From Yunchengibacter salinarum (GTDB lineage: Bacteria; Pseudomonadota; Alphaproteobacteria; Sphingomonadales; Kordiimonadaceae), in contig NZ_JBBJLN010000005.1 of the NCBI RefSeq assembly GCF_037658235.1, positions 62,001 to 126,000 of the forward strand: a DNA stretch of 64,000 bases, read 5' to 3'. The translations under genes were made by a program, and so were the position numbers. Numbering within the stretch: the first letter of the stretch is position 1; every line of letters starts with the position of its first letter. The notes under the pieces were generated by a model. It was given only the letters and a program-made list of their open reading frames with translations. It did not search any database and was not told the DNA's origin. Shown in pieces: positions 45,831 through 54,971 of the stretch.

Positions 45831-47150
45831 ATGCCGGATGATACATCCATCACACAGCCTGGCATGACGCCGCCCGACGCCACACAGCCGGGCCGGAAAC
45901 CCCGCACCCCGGCGGCGGTTGTGGCGGCCTATCTGCATGACGGCACCACGCGGGACCGCCTGGCCAGCGCGCTGACGGCGCGGTTCTGGCCCACCGACTG
46001 GTTGCGGGCGGGCGGCGTGGCCGACGCGGTGGAACAGATGCCCCGGCAGGGCAGCTTTCCGCACGTGCTGTTCGTGGACATTTCCAACAGCGCCGACCCC
46101 ATGCTGGCGCTGGCGGATCTGGCGGATGTGATCCCCGATGATGTTCTGGTGGTGGCTGTGGGAGCCGCCAATGATGCCACGCTCTACCGCGAACTGATGC
46201 GGGCGGGCGTGCTGGATTATCTGGTGCGGGCGCCTGATGGCACGCTGCCCGCATCGCTTCTGGATGATGCCCTTGAACTGGCGGACGAGGCCCTGACCCG
46301 CGCCGCTTCGGGCACACCGGCATCCCCCGCAGGAGAGAACGGCCTTCATGTGGCCGTTGTGGGGGTGCGCGGCGGTCTCGGCGCCAGCAGTATCGCTGCC
46401 AATACTGCCTGGACGCTGGCCGAGGACGGGCACCACACCGCCTTGATAGACCTGGACCTCAGCTTCGGGACCGCCGCGCTTTCCTTTGATCTGGAACCGG
46501 GCCGGGGGCTGGCGGATGCGCTGGGCGCGCCCGACCGGATCGACGGGCTGTTTCTGGATCGGGCCGCCGTCAAGCCCACGGACAAGCTGTCCGTGCTGGG
46601 CTGCGAGGCGGCCCCCGGCAGCGTGGGCGTGATGGACCCGGATACGGTCACCCGCGTGGTGGACGGGCTGGGCGAGCATTTCAGCCATCTGGTCACCGAC
46701 CTGCCGCGCGACCATCTGTGCCTGCCGGGTCTGGCGGCGCTGTTCAGCGATGTGGTGCTGGTGGCCGACCAGAGCCTGGCCAGCGTGCGCGACGTGATCC
46801 GGCTGGTCGCCTTTCTGGAGGATCAGGCCCCCGATGCCCGGCTGCACCTGGTGCTGGGCCGCGACGGGCTGAGCCAGCCGGACGTGTCGGAGGCGGATTT
46901 CGACGCTTCCGCACCCCTGCCGGTTAGCCTGGCCATGCCGGAAGACCCCGCCGCCCATCAGGCCGCGACGGAAGCGGGCACGGTGGTGGCCGCAGCCGCC
47001 CCGGACAGCGCCGCGGCACTGGCCTGTCTGGACCTTGCGGATCTGCTGCTGGGCCGGGTGAGCGCGCCGGACCCCGCCCCGCAGGGCGGGCTGATGGGGC
47101 GAATCAAGGCGGCGTTCGGCCTGGATGCGGCGGATGGGGGGTCGGCATGA
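45831..47150 (+). CDS. cpaE: CpaE/TadZ pilus localisation protein
   Basis: A 439-residue protein with an N-terminal receiver-like domain (about 20-140, HVLFVDISNSADPMLALADL) and a ParA/MinD-like P-loop ATPase domain (about 155-430). The Walker A is the degenerate VRGGLGASSIAANTAW without the usual Lys in GKT, as in many CpaE/TadZ proteins. DLDLSFGTAALSFDLEPGRG follows. It places the Flp machinery at the cell pole. It overlaps cpaF by 4 nt. Confidence 0.9.
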   Translation: MPDDTSITQPGMTPPDATQPGRKPRTPAAVVAAYLHDGTTRDRLASALTARFWPTDWLRAGGVADAVEQMPRQGSFPHVLFVDISNSADPMLALADLADVIPDDVLVVAVGAANDATLYRELMRAGVLDYLVRAPDGTLPASLLDDALELADEALTRAASGTPASPAGENGLHVAVVGVRGGLGASSIAANTAWTLAEDGHHTALIDLDLSFGTAALSFDLEPGRGLADALGAPDRIDGLFLDRAAVKPTDKLSVLGCEAAPGSVGVMDPDTVTRVVDGLGEHFSHLVTDLPRDHLCLPGLAALFSDVVLVADQSLASVRDVIRLVAFLEDQAPDARLHLVLGRDGLSQPDVSEADFDASAPLPVSLAMPEDPAAHQAATEAGTVVAAAAPDSAAALACLDLADLLLGRVSAPDPAPQGGLMGRIKAAFGLDAADGGSA

Positions 47151-48913
47151 CGGCACGCACCGCCCCCACCCATCATTCCGGCGGCCTGAAAGCCGCGCGG
47201 CTGCGCGCCAGCCGCCCCACGCCCCCGGCGACCGACACGGCCACGCCCGCCCCCTCGGCCACGCCGACCGATATGGCGACCGAAGCCCCGGCGCCCGCCG
47301 CATCCGTGACCGGCGCCACCCCGGACACCAGCCCCGTGGAGCGGCTGGCGGTGCTGGCCGAACCCCGGCTCGCCCGCCTGATGGTGGCGGAAACCCTGCG
47401 TAGCGGCGACAAGACGACCCTGACCGCCAGGGTGGAGGGCCTGATCGCGGACCTGCTGGCGGAAGAAGCGGACAGCCCCGATACGCCGCCCGCTCCCAGC
47501 GAACCGGAGCGCCGGGAACTGGCCACCTATCTGTTCAATCGGCTTGAGGAAATGGTGGGGCCGGTGGGCGCGGACCCGCTCAGCACGGCGCCCACCAATG
47601 CGGCGCCGGACACCGACGACGCCAGCCCCGCCGTCATCGCCGCCAAGGAACGCATACAGCCCCTTTTGATGGACCATATCGACCCCGGCGTGGCGGCGGA
47701 ACTGGACCGGGACAGCCTGTCCGATCAGGTGAGCGACGTGGTGGGCGACCTGCTGGCGCAGGAACGGATCACCCTGAACATGGCCGAGCAGCGCCGCCTT
47801 GTGCGCCTGCTGATGGATGACATGCTGGGGCTTGGCCCGCTGGAGCCGCTGCTGGCCGATGAAAGCATATCCGACATCATGGTCAACGGGCCGGAGCAGG
47901 TCTATGTGGAGCGGCGCGGCAAGCTGGAACTGACCGGCGTGACCTTCCGCGACAACCGGCACCTGATGAACATCGCCCAGCGCATCGTGACCGCCGTGGG
48001 CCGCCGCATCGATGAAAGCTCCCCCGTGTGCGATGCCCGCCTGCCCGATGGCAGCCGGGTGAATGTGATCGCGCCGCCACTGGCGATCGACGGGGCTTCC
48101 ATCTCCATTCGCAAATTCGCGCAGGACAAGCTGACCATCGACAAGATGGTGAGCTATGGCAGCCTGTCCCCCACGCTTGGCAAGCTGCTGAAAATCCTGG
48201 GAGCCTGTCGGCTGAACATCCTGATTTCCGGCGGCACCGGGTCGGGCAAGACCACCATGCTCAATGCCCTGTCGCGCCAGATCAGCAGCGGCGAGCGGGT
48301 GGTCACCATCGAGGATGCGGCGGAACTGCAACTTCAGCAGCCCCATGTGGTGCGGCTGGAAACCCGCCCGCCCAATCTGGAAGGCACCGGCGAGGTAACC
48401 ATCCGCGACCTGGTGAAGAATGCGCTGAGAATGCGGCCCGACCGGATCATTGTGGGCGAAATCCGGGGCGGCGAGGCCATCGACATGTTGCAGGCCATGA
48501 ACACCGGCCATGACGGCTCCATGGGCACGATCCACGCCAACAGCCCGCGTGAGGCGCTGACCCGGCTGGAAAACATGGTGAACATGGCCGGGCTCAATCT
48601 GCCTGCCAGGGCGATCCGGGAACAGATCGCCTCGTCGCTGGATGTGATCGTGCAGGTGCAGCGCCTGCGGGACGGCAGCCGCCGGGCTCTGGCCGTTACC
48701 GAAGTGGTGGGCATGGAAGGGGACGTGATCACCACACAGGACCTGTTCCGCTTCGTCTATGACGGCGAGGACGAAAGTGGCCGCCTGAAGGGCCATTTCG
48801 AAGCCACCGGCGTGCGCCCCCATGCCATCGAGAAGGCGCATTATTTCGGGCTGGAGAAGGCGCTCATGGAAACCATGACGGAAACGCGCGCCGTGAAGGA
48901 TGGGCACCCATGA
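47147..48913 (+). CDS. cpaF: Flp pilus assembly ATPase CpaF/TadA
   Basis: A 588-residue secretion ATPase. A poorly conserved Pro/Ala/Thr-rich N-terminus (about 1-65) precedes the catalytic part: DEGL-like DDMLGLGPLEPLLADESISD, Walker A SGGTGSGKTTMLNAL (about 361-375), the Asp box VVTIEDAAELQLQQPHVV, Walker B RPDRIIVGEIRGGEA, and the His box HDGSMGTIHANSPREALTR. It energises pilus assembly and possibly retraction. The stop overlaps tadB by 4 nt. Confidence 0.95.
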   Translation: MTARTAPTHHSGGLKAARLRASRPTPPATDTATPAPSATPTDMATEAPAPAASVTGATPDTSPVERLAVLAEPRLARLMVAETLRSGDKTTLTARVEGLIADLLAEEADSPDTPPAPSEPERRELATYLFNRLEEMVGPVGADPLSTAPTNAAPDTDDASPAVIAAKERIQPLLMDHIDPGVAAELDRDSLSDQVSDVVGDLLAQERITLNMAEQRRLVRLLMDDMLGLGPLEPLLADESISDIMVNGPEQVYVERRGKLELTGVTFRDNRHLMNIAQRIVTAVGRRIDESSPVCDARLPDGSRVNVIAPPLAIDGASISIRKFAQDKLTIDKMVSYGSLSPTLGKLLKILGACRLNILISGGTGSGKTTMLNALSRQISSGERVVTIEDAAELQLQQPHVVRLETRPPNLEGTGEVTIRDLVKNALRMRPDRIIVGEIRGGEAIDMLQAMNTGHDGSMGTIHANSPREALTRLENMVNMAGLNLPARAIREQIASSLDVIVQVQRLRDGSRRALAVTEVVGMEGDVITTQDLFRFVYDGEDESGRLKGHFEATGVRPHAIEKAHYFGLEKALMETMTETRAVKDGHP

Positions 48914-49908
48914 GCCAGAGCGCCACCCTGACCCTGTTGCTGGCCCTGCTGCTGGGCCTGATCGTGCTGGCGGTGCTGGGCCGGGCCCTGCTGCTTCCCG
49001 CTTGGCGCCGCCGCCGGGCCGCGCGGGCGCGACTGGCCCGGCTGGTAAGCCGCCATGGCCGCACCGCCGCCCGCCCCGACCAGGTGCGCACCATCCGCCG
49101 GTCAGGCCCTGAGGCTGGCGGCGGCAGCGGGCTCGCCGGCGCCCTGGCGCGCTGGCTGCCACACCGGCGGCAGCAACGCGCCCGGCTGGACCGGGCGGGC
49201 CTGCACCTGTCGGTGGGGCGCTATATGCAGGGCGTTGGCGGGCTGTTTCTGGGCCTGCTGCTGGTTCTGTTATTGATCGGCCTGCCGGGGATGCTGGCGC
49301 TGAGCGTGGCTCTGCTGGGCGGCATCGGGCTGCCCCATCTGGCACTGGGCTGGCTGGCCCGGCGACGGCGGGCGCGGCTGGCGAACCAGTTTCCCGATGC
49401 CATCGAACTGATCGTGCGTGGCCTGAAATCCGGCCTGCCGGTGAACGAGGGGCTGGCCAATGTGGCCGCCGAGATCGGCGATCCGCTGGCGGGCGAGTTT
49501 CGCGCCATCCGCGACAGCATGGCCCTGGGCAATACGCTGGAACAGGCGCTGTGGGCCGCCGCCGAGCGGGTGGATCTGGCCGACTTCCGGTTTTTCGTCA
49601 TTGCCGTGGTGGTGCAGCGGGAAACCGGCGGCAATCTGGCCGAAACACTGGCCAATCTGGCCACCATCGTGCGCCAGCGCCGGTCCATGAAGCTGAAAAT
49701 CCGGGCCATGGCATCGGAAGCCAAGGCCAGCGCCGCCATTGTGGGGGCCCTGCCCTTCATCATGCTGGCGCTGATCCTGATGCTCAACCCCGGCTATGGC
49801 ATGGTGCTGTTCACCGATCCGCGCGGCGTGGTGGCGGCGGTGGGGGGGCTGATATGGATGATTCTGGGTGTGCTGGTAATGCGCAAGATGATCGCTTTCG
49901 AGCAATGA
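48910..49908 (+). CDS. tadB: Type II/IV secretion system inner-membrane protein TadB
   Basis: A 332-residue GspF/T2SSF-type membrane protein with one N-terminal helix, a pair in the middle (about 105-145) and one at the C-terminus (about 280-325). The T2SSF core reads NQFPDAIELIVRGLKSGLPV, FRAIRDSMALGNTLEQAL and FVIAVVVQRETGGNLAETL. It forms the inner-membrane platform with TadC. It overlaps cpaF and lies 43 nt before tadC. Confidence 0.92.
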   Translation: MSQSATLTLLLALLLGLIVLAVLGRALLLPAWRRRRAARARLARLVSRHGRTAARPDQVRTIRRSGPEAGGGSGLAGALARWLPHRRQQRARLDRAGLHLSVGRYMQGVGGLFLGLLLVLLLIGLPGMLALSVALLGGIGLPHLALGWLARRRRARLANQFPDAIELIVRGLKSGLPVNEGLANVAAEIGDPLAGEFRAIRDSMALGNTLEQALWAAAERVDLADFRFFVIAVVVQRETGGNLAETLANLATIVRQRRSMKLKIRAMASEAKASAAIVGALPFIMLALILMLNPGYGMVLFTDPRGVVAAVGGLIWMILGVLVMRKMIAFEQ

Positions 49909-49951
49909 TCGGGGGCGGGCTGCCAGCGGGAACAGCAAACAGGAGGGACCA

Positions 49952-50923
49952 ATGGACGCACCCCTTGGCCTGACATGGATCGATCTTCTGGCATGGATGA
50001 GCGGGGGCGCCGCCTTTCTTCTGATGGTGGCCGTCTATAACAGCCTGTTGCTGCGCGACCCCATGCGGGGCCGCCTGCGCACCCTGAACGAACGCCGCCA
50101 GGCCCTGATTCAGGGGCTGAGCCGCCCCACGCGCCGCAAAAGCTCGGTGAAGCGGGTGGACGGCGTGTCGCTGATGCGGGCGATCGCCCACAAACTGAAA
50201 CTGCTGCAATCGCGGGAAACCCGCACACTGACGGACAAGCTGGCCGCCGCGGGCTGGCGCAGCCGGGATGCGCTGGTGATCTATCAGGTCTCGCGGCTGG
50301 CGGGGCCGCTGGTGCTGGGGCTGGTGGCGCTGGTGCTGCTCAAAGGCGTGGGCATCCTGCCGGGGCTGAAAACCTGGCATCCCCTGATCGCGGCGACTTT
50401 CGTGCTGCTGGGGTTCAAGCTGCCCGACCTGATGGTGGAAAACCGGCGCCGCAAGCGCCATGAAGCGATCGGCAACAGCCTGCCCGATGCGCTGGATCTG
50501 CTGGTGGTCTGCGCGGAAAGCGGGCTGACGCTGGATGCGGCCCTTGGTCGCGTCGCGCGGGAGATGAAACCCGCCGCGCCCGACCTGTCGGAAGAATTCG
50601 AGCTGACCGCCATAGAACTGGGCTTTCTGCCGGATCGGCGCCAGGCGCTGACCAATCTGATGACACGGGTGGACCTGCCCGCGCTGAGGGGCGTTGTCAC
50701 CACCCTGATACAAAGTGAGCGCTATGGCACACCGCTGGCCGCCGCCCTCAGGGTGCTGGCCGCCGAATTCCGCAATGACCGGCTGATGGCGGCGGAGGAA
50801 AAGGCCGCGCGCCTGCCCGCCACCTTGACCGTGCCGCTGATCGTGTTCATCCTGCCGACCCTGTTCATCGTGCTGCTGGGCCCGGCCACCTGCCGGATTT
50901 CAGACGATCTGGTGGGGATGTGA
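49952..50923 (+). CDS. tadC: Type II/IV secretion system inner-membrane protein TadC
   Basis: A 323-residue T2SSF-type protein paralogous to TadB. An N-terminal helix (about 15-35), central helices (about 110-160) and the core NSLPDALDLLVVCAESGLTL, RALTNLMT-like QALTNLMTRVDLPALRG and VTTLIQSERYGTPLAAAL are seen. It ends in a last helix LPATLTVPLIVFILPTLFI. With TadB it builds the inner-membrane platform. A TadD-type TPR gene, often next, is not visible here; a terminator follows at 51060. Confidence 0.92.
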   Translation: MDAPLGLTWIDLLAWMSGGAAFLLMVAVYNSLLLRDPMRGRLRTLNERRQALIQGLSRPTRRKSSVKRVDGVSLMRAIAHKLKLLQSRETRTLTDKLAAAGWRSRDALVIYQVSRLAGPLVLGLVALVLLKGVGILPGLKTWHPLIAATFVLLGFKLPDLMVENRRRKRHEAIGNSLPDALDLLVVCAESGLTLDAALGRVAREMKPAAPDLSEEFELTAIELGFLPDRRQALTNLMTRVDLPALRGVVTTLIQSERYGTPLAAALRVLAAEFRNDRLMAAEEKAARLPATLTVPLIVFILPTLFIVLLGPATCRISDDLVGM

Positions 50924-50946
50924 CCCCCGCCATGTTAAGAGTTTTC

Positions 50947-51055
50947 TTGACCGCCCGCGGCAAAACTGCTTAACCTTTAAGGGCGAGAGGGCGTGATTTT
51001 TCACGTCCACTCCGGTGTGGCTGTCTATGCAGCCTCACTATCCTCGCTGTCGTGA
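50947..51055 (+). other. Structured region between tadC and the terminator, possible small RNA
   Basis: After tadC, TTGACC (50947-50952) lies upstream of TTAACCTTTAAGG sequence, a weak promoter candidate. A hairpin CGTGA-tttt-TCACG (50992-51005) and a non-coding region lead to the strong terminator at 51060. It may be the 3' UTR of the tad operon or an independent small RNA. No open reading frame is convincing. Confidence 0.3.
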
Positions 51056-51059
51056 CTCG

Positions 51060-51088
51060 GGCCGGGTTTTTTAACCCGGCCTTTTTTT
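51060..51088 (+). terminator. Strong intrinsic terminator after the tad operon
   Basis: GGCCGGGTT pairs perfectly with AACCCGGCC across a TTTT loop and is followed by seven T residues. It closes the flp-tadC operon. Confidence 0.9.
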
Positions 51089-51160
51089 GTGCGCCCGATT
51101 GTCATGCACACGCGATCACGCGCCTTGCGGCACAGGCCCGCCCCTTGCGTGCCTAACCCC

Positions 51161-51189
51161 TTGGGTTGTCATGAAAAAGGGTTTAGACT
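51161..51189 (+). promoter_or_regulatory. Possible oxyR promoter
   Basis: TTGGGT (51161-51166) and TAGACT (51184-51189) are spaced 17 nt. The match to consensus is partial, but it lies in the expected place, about 64 nt before the oxyR ATG. Confidence 0.35.
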
Positions 51190-51252
51190 GTGCGTCAGCC
51201 CCGTGACAGGCCGTTGCAACCGGCACGAGAGACCGCCCCCGGAGGATGCCCC

Positions 51253-52230
51253 ATGCACCACCCGCCTACCCTGAAACAGTTGCGCTATCTGACCGCCCTG
51301 CATGACAGCCTGCATTTTGGCCGCGCGGCCAAAGCCTGCCATGTGACGCAGAGCACCCTGTCCGCCGGGCTCAGGGAACTGGAAAGCCTGCTGGATGCGG
51401 AACTGGTGGAGCGCACCCGGCGCACCGTGATGTTCACGCCTTTGGGGGAGGAGGTGGCGGGCCGCGCCCGCGCCATACTGAATGATGTGGACGACCTGAC
51501 CGCCATGGCCGCCGCCGCGCGCGACCCGCTGAGCGGCGTTGTGCGGCTTGGGGTCATCCCCACCATCGCGCCTTTCCTGTTGCCGCGCATCATGCCCGCC
51601 CTGGCCGATGCGCTGCCCGATCTGGAACTGCACCTGATCGAGGAAAAATCCGCCGATCTGTGCCGCAAGCTGAAAGACGGGCGGCTGGATGCGGTGTTGT
51701 TCGCCCTGCCCTATGCCTGTGGCGACGTAACCGAAATGCCGCTTTTTGAAGACCCCTTCTATGCCGCCTATCCCCGCGGCGGCGCGCCGGGCGACAGCGT
51801 GACCACCGATCAGTTGCGCGATGTGCGCCTGCTGCTGCTGGAAGAAGGCCACTGCCTGCGGGACCATGCGCTGTCCGCCTGCCGCCTGCTGGACAATGGC
51901 GCGCGGGAAACCCTGTCGGGCACCAGCCTGCACACCCTGATCCACATGGTGGGCGCGGGCGCCGGGGTAACCCTGCTGCCCGGCATGGCCGTGGATGCGG
52001 GCGTGGCGGACACGGCGGGCGTGGACGCGATCCCCTTCAGCGATCTGAGCCCCAGCCGCACCATCGGCCTGATCTGGCGGCCCACCAATCCGCGCCAGCC
52101 CACCTTTGAGGCCCTGGGCAAGGTGATCGTGGACGTGATGACCGCCACGGGCCAGAGCGGCGAAACCCGAACCCCTGGCACGCAAGACGGCGCAAGCGGC
52201 CCGGCCACCCGCAAACGGCTGAGCGCCTGA
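51253..52230 (+). CDS. oxyR: LysR-type peroxide sensor OxyR
   Basis: A 325-residue LysR-type regulator. The N-terminal winged helix (about 8-68) has QLRYLTALHDSLHFGRAAKA and QSTLSAGLRELESLL. The effector domain has the OxyR redox loop LLEEGHCLRDHALSACR, with two Cys nine residues apart, the spacing of Cys199-Cys208 in the E. coli protein. It senses hydrogen peroxide by disulfide formation and activates antioxidant genes. The ATG at 51253 has GGAGGATG upstream. The mscS-type gene follows 10 nt later, so both are probably cotranscribed. Confidence 0.88.
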   Translation: MHHPPTLKQLRYLTALHDSLHFGRAAKACHVTQSTLSAGLRELESLLDAELVERTRRTVMFTPLGEEVAGRARAILNDVDDLTAMAAAARDPLSGVVRLGVIPTIAPFLLPRIMPALADALPDLELHLIEEKSADLCRKLKDGRLDAVLFALPYACGDVTEMPLFEDPFYAAYPRGGAPGDSVTTDQLRDVRLLLLEEGHCLRDHALSACRLLDNGARETLSGTSLHTLIHMVGAGAGVTLLPGMAVDAGVADTAGVDAIPFSDLSPSRTIGLIWRPTNPRQPTFEALGKVIVDVMTATGQSGETRTPGTQDGASGPATRKRLSA

Positions 52231-52240
52231 GGAAAAACCC

Positions 52241-53710
52241 ATGCGCGAAACAGTGTCGCTTCAAACCGGCCATGCGGGGCGCGCCGCCACGCAGGCCGGT
52301 GGCGCGACCCCGGAAGACGGTGCGGGACCACGGAACGGCGGCGACCTGCCGGGCCGACAGGAAGACCTGGCCTTTCTGGACTGGCAGAGCCTGTCCGGCA
52401 AGGCGCAGGCGGCCCTGGGCGACCTTCTGATCTGGCTTCAAAGCCATGTACTCACCCTGGGCGTTCTGCTTGAAGGCACCGCCGCACTGATCGGCTTTCT
52501 GATCGCCCTGCCCATGGCCGGCCCGGCCCGGCGGCTGGTGCGCCGCCCTTTTCGCGCCCTGAGCCACGCCCCCATGGCGGGATGGCCGCTGGAGCGGTTG
52601 GGGCAGGCGCTGGGCTCGGTGACATTTCCGATCATCTGGGGCGGCGTGGTGCTGCTGGCCGGGGCCGTGTTTCAGGCTGCCGGGCACACGCCGGACGTTC
52701 TGCGCATCCTGTGGAGCCTGATCGGCGCCTGGATCATCATTCGCCTGCTGGGCGGGCTGATGACCGGCCAGCCCTGGGTACGGGCACTGGCCGGGCTGGT
52801 CTGGCTGGTCGCGGCCCTCAACATACTGCGCCTTCTGGACCCCACCATCGCCATCATGGACGGCTTCGGCATGTCGGTGGGGGATGGGCGCATCTCGCTT
52901 TACAGCGTGACCAAGGGCGTCGTGGTGGGGGTGGCGCTGGTCTGGCTGGCGCTGACCATGGCGCGGATCATTCAGGCGCAGGTGGAGCAGATGGGGGACC
53001 TGTCCCCCTCCATCCGGCTACTGGTCAGCCAGGCGCTGAAATTCGTTCTGGTGGCGGCGGCCATCATCACCGCCCTGAACAGCGTGGGCATCGACCTGAC
53101 GGCGCTGGCCTTTCTGGGCGGGGCCGTGGGCGTCGGATTGGGCTTCGGCCTGCAAAAGGTGGTGTCCAACATTGTCAGCGGCTTCATCCTGCTGTCGGAT
53201 CGCTCGCTGAAACCCGGTGACGTGATCGAGGTGGGCGATACCTATGGCTGGGTGAACAGCTTTTCCGCCCGCTATACCAGCGTGGTCACCCGCGACGGCA
53301 CGGAACACCTGATTCCCAACGAAACCCTGGTGACCCAGCCGGTGACCAACTGGTCCTATACCAATCAGAAAGTGCGCCGGAAAATCCCCGTCGGGATCAG
53401 CTATGACAGCGACATAGACAAGGCCACGGAGCTGATGCTGAGCGCCGCAGAGGGCGTTCCCCGCGTGCTGAGCGACCCGCCCCCGAACTGCCTGCTGAAG
53501 GAATTCGGCGAAAGCAGCGTGAATTTCGAGTTGAGAATATGGATCGAAGACCCGGAAAACGGCGTCTCCAATGTGGCGGACGTGGTGTTGCGGCGCATCT
53601 GGCATCTGTTCCGGGAACACGGCATCAAGATTCCCTATCCGCAGCGGGATATCCATATCGCCAAAAGCGCTTCCGACCCGTCCACACCACCCATGACGGA
53701 CTCGCAATGA
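52241..53710 (+). CDS. MscS-family mechanosensitive ion channel
   Basis: A 489-residue inner-membrane channel. About five transmembrane helices (from about 65 onwards) lead to the pore-lining TM3, ALAFLGGAVGVGLGFGLQKV, followed by the MscS beta domain SNIVSGFILLSDRSLKPGDV and ETLVTQPVTNWSY. The C-terminal alpha-beta domain is FELRIWIEDPENG. The N-terminal 60 residues are hydrophilic and not conserved. It releases solutes on hypo-osmotic shock. Its placement directly after oxyR is unusual and may be incidental. Confidence 0.9.
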   Translation: MRETVSLQTGHAGRAATQAGGATPEDGAGPRNGGDLPGRQEDLAFLDWQSLSGKAQAALGDLLIWLQSHVLTLGVLLEGTAALIGFLIALPMAGPARRLVRRPFRALSHAPMAGWPLERLGQALGSVTFPIIWGGVVLLAGAVFQAAGHTPDVLRILWSLIGAWIIIRLLGGLMTGQPWVRALAGLVWLVAALNILRLLDPTIAIMDGFGMSVGDGRISLYSVTKGVVVGVALVWLALTMARIIQAQVEQMGDLSPSIRLLVSQALKFVLVAAAIITALNSVGIDLTALAFLGGAVGVGLGFGLQKVVSNIVSGFILLSDRSLKPGDVIEVGDTYGWVNSFSARYTSVVTRDGTEHLIPNETLVTQPVTNWSYTNQKVRRKIPVGISYDSDIDKATELMLSAAEGVPRVLSDPPPNCLLKEFGESSVNFELRIWIEDPENGVSNVADVVLRRIWHLFREHGIKIPYPQRDIHIAKSASDPSTPPMTDSQ

Positions 53711-53774
53711 TCCGCCAAGTTTGCCATGATAGGTGGAGCAGCGCCCAAAGGCGCCCGGAAGGGATGGCGAAACC

Positions 53775-54296
53775 GTGACCACCCAGAGACCGACCGGCCT
53801 GAACAAACTTGCCCAGACACTGCTGAACACCCGCGGCACCCTGTATCGCGGCGCGGATGTGAACGGCCTGTCACCCCATAGCGACGCCTTTCTGGACCTG
53901 TGCGCGCAAACCCGGCAGGGGCCGCTTCTGCACCGGGATCTGGTAACACCGCGCCGGTTTCGCCGGTTTCTTAGCGGCATGACCATCTTCGAGCCCATCA
54001 TCGAGAATGGCGGCGTGGCCGATGCGCTGATCCGGCTGGTGGGCACGGAAACGGCCACCGATTATGGCGAAGTGGCGGGCACCTATGTTTCCGGCTATTC
54101 CGAGCGCGAAATCCGGGAGCGCGTGCTGGCCGCCCTGCATATGGTGGTGACGGATGGCGCCCCGGTCTGCGTGATGGGCACATTCTCATCCGCCCGGTTT
54201 CACAAATCCGTTCTGGTGGCCTATGTGCCGCTGACCCTGCGTGAAGGCGGTACCCAGGTGGACCAGGTGATCAGCTATGGGCGCGTTCATAGCTGA
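53775..54296 (+). CDS. PAS-domain (PAS_5 type) protein
   Basis: A 173-residue soluble protein. The region RDLVTPRRFRRFLSGMTIFE to RLVGTETATDYGEVAGTYVS and GYSEREIRERVLAALHMV fits the PAS_5 domain common in alphaproteobacteria. It probably binds a small molecule or senses the surface. The GTG start at 53775 was chosen; another GTG 42 nt earlier is possible. No kinase or output domain is fused. It converges on the GNAT gene and overlaps it by ten nucleotides. Confidence 0.72.
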   Translation: MTTQRPTGLNKLAQTLLNTRGTLYRGADVNGLSPHSDAFLDLCAQTRQGPLLHRDLVTPRRFRRFLSGMTIFEPIIENGGVADALIRLVGTETATDYGEVAGTYVSGYSEREIRERVLAALHMVVTDGAPVCVMGTFSSARFHKSVLVAYVPLTLREGGTQVDQVISYGRVHS

Positions 54297-54877
54297 TCCG
54301 GCTGTGCGGGCAGCACGATTTCCGCCCGCCAGAGCGGTACCAGTTCATTGCCCCGGCCAAGGCTGGGCGCGGCATGTGCGCCGGTAATGCGGAACCCCGC
54401 CTTTTCCAGCACCCGCCCGCTGGCCGGATTATCCTGCGCATAAAGGGCCGTGACCGGGCCGCTGTGCCCGGTGGCGGCCTGAAGCTCCGCCAGCAGCAGC
54501 GGCACCACCCGGCTGGCGAGACCGTGGCCACGATAGTCAGGGTGGATGCTGTAGCCGATTTCCCGCTCATCCCTGAGATTGAGGAAATAGAGCGCATGAC
54601 CCACCATCCGCCGCCCCGCCATCACGGCAAATTCCCGGTGAATGGCGGGGTCGCGGCCCAGCCGTTCCGCCAGCCGGGCACGGGCCCAGGCCAGGTCGGG
54701 CCGCATGGGAAGGGTGGCCGCATTGCGGATCGTATCGCTGTCGCTCACCACGGCCAGAAAGGCGCGCGCATCGCGGGGGCCAAGGGGCCTCAGGCGAATC
54801 GGCCGCCGGGCCACCCGCCGCGCCCGATCGGCTTTTGCCCATAAGGCACTGAGAGTTGCCATGGCCCATCTGGTCAT
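54287..54877 (-). CDS. GNAT-family N-acetyltransferase
   Basis: A 196-residue acetyltransferase of the RimJ/RimL-like group. IRLRPLGPRDARAFLAVVSD opens the fold, EIGYSIHPDYRGHGLAS contains the acetyl-CoA pyrophosphate loop (Q/R-x-x-G-x-G/A form RGHGLA), and NPASGRVLEKAGFRITG is the conserved C-terminal segment. It could modify a ribosomal protein N-terminus or a small amine. The start may be 54877 or an ATG five codons downstream. Confidence 0.85.
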   Translation of the reverse strand: MTRWAMATLSALWAKADRARRVARRPIRLRPLGPRDARAFLAVVSDSDTIRNAATLPMRPDLAWARARLAERLGRDPAIHREFAVMAGRRMVGHALYFLNLRDEREIGYSIHPDYRGHGLASRVVPLLLAELQAATGHSGPVTALYAQDNPASGRVLEKAGFRITGAHAAPSLGRGNELVPLWRAEIVLPAQPDQL

Positions 54878-54905
54878 GATCCCGCTTCTTCATGGCTTGA
54901 GACAG

Positions 54906-54936
54906 AAAAGGGCGGGCCGATATTCCCGGCCCGCCC
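54906..54936 (-). terminator. Terminator after the amidohydrolase pair
   Basis: A ten-base-pair perfect stem GGGCGGGCCG/CGGCCCGCCC with a 7-nt loop. On the minus strand it is followed by four T residues, 36 nt past the stop of the second amidohydrolase gene. Confidence 0.8.
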
Positions 54937-54971
54937 CGACAGCTTATGGATGCTCTGGCCCGCTGCCAAGC

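Noticed and set aside
46958..49345. Antisense frame of about 795 codons opposite cpaF
   Set aside because: The plus strand encodes CpaF with all ATPase motifs; the antisense translation is low-complexity Arg/Ala/Gly/Pro sequence.
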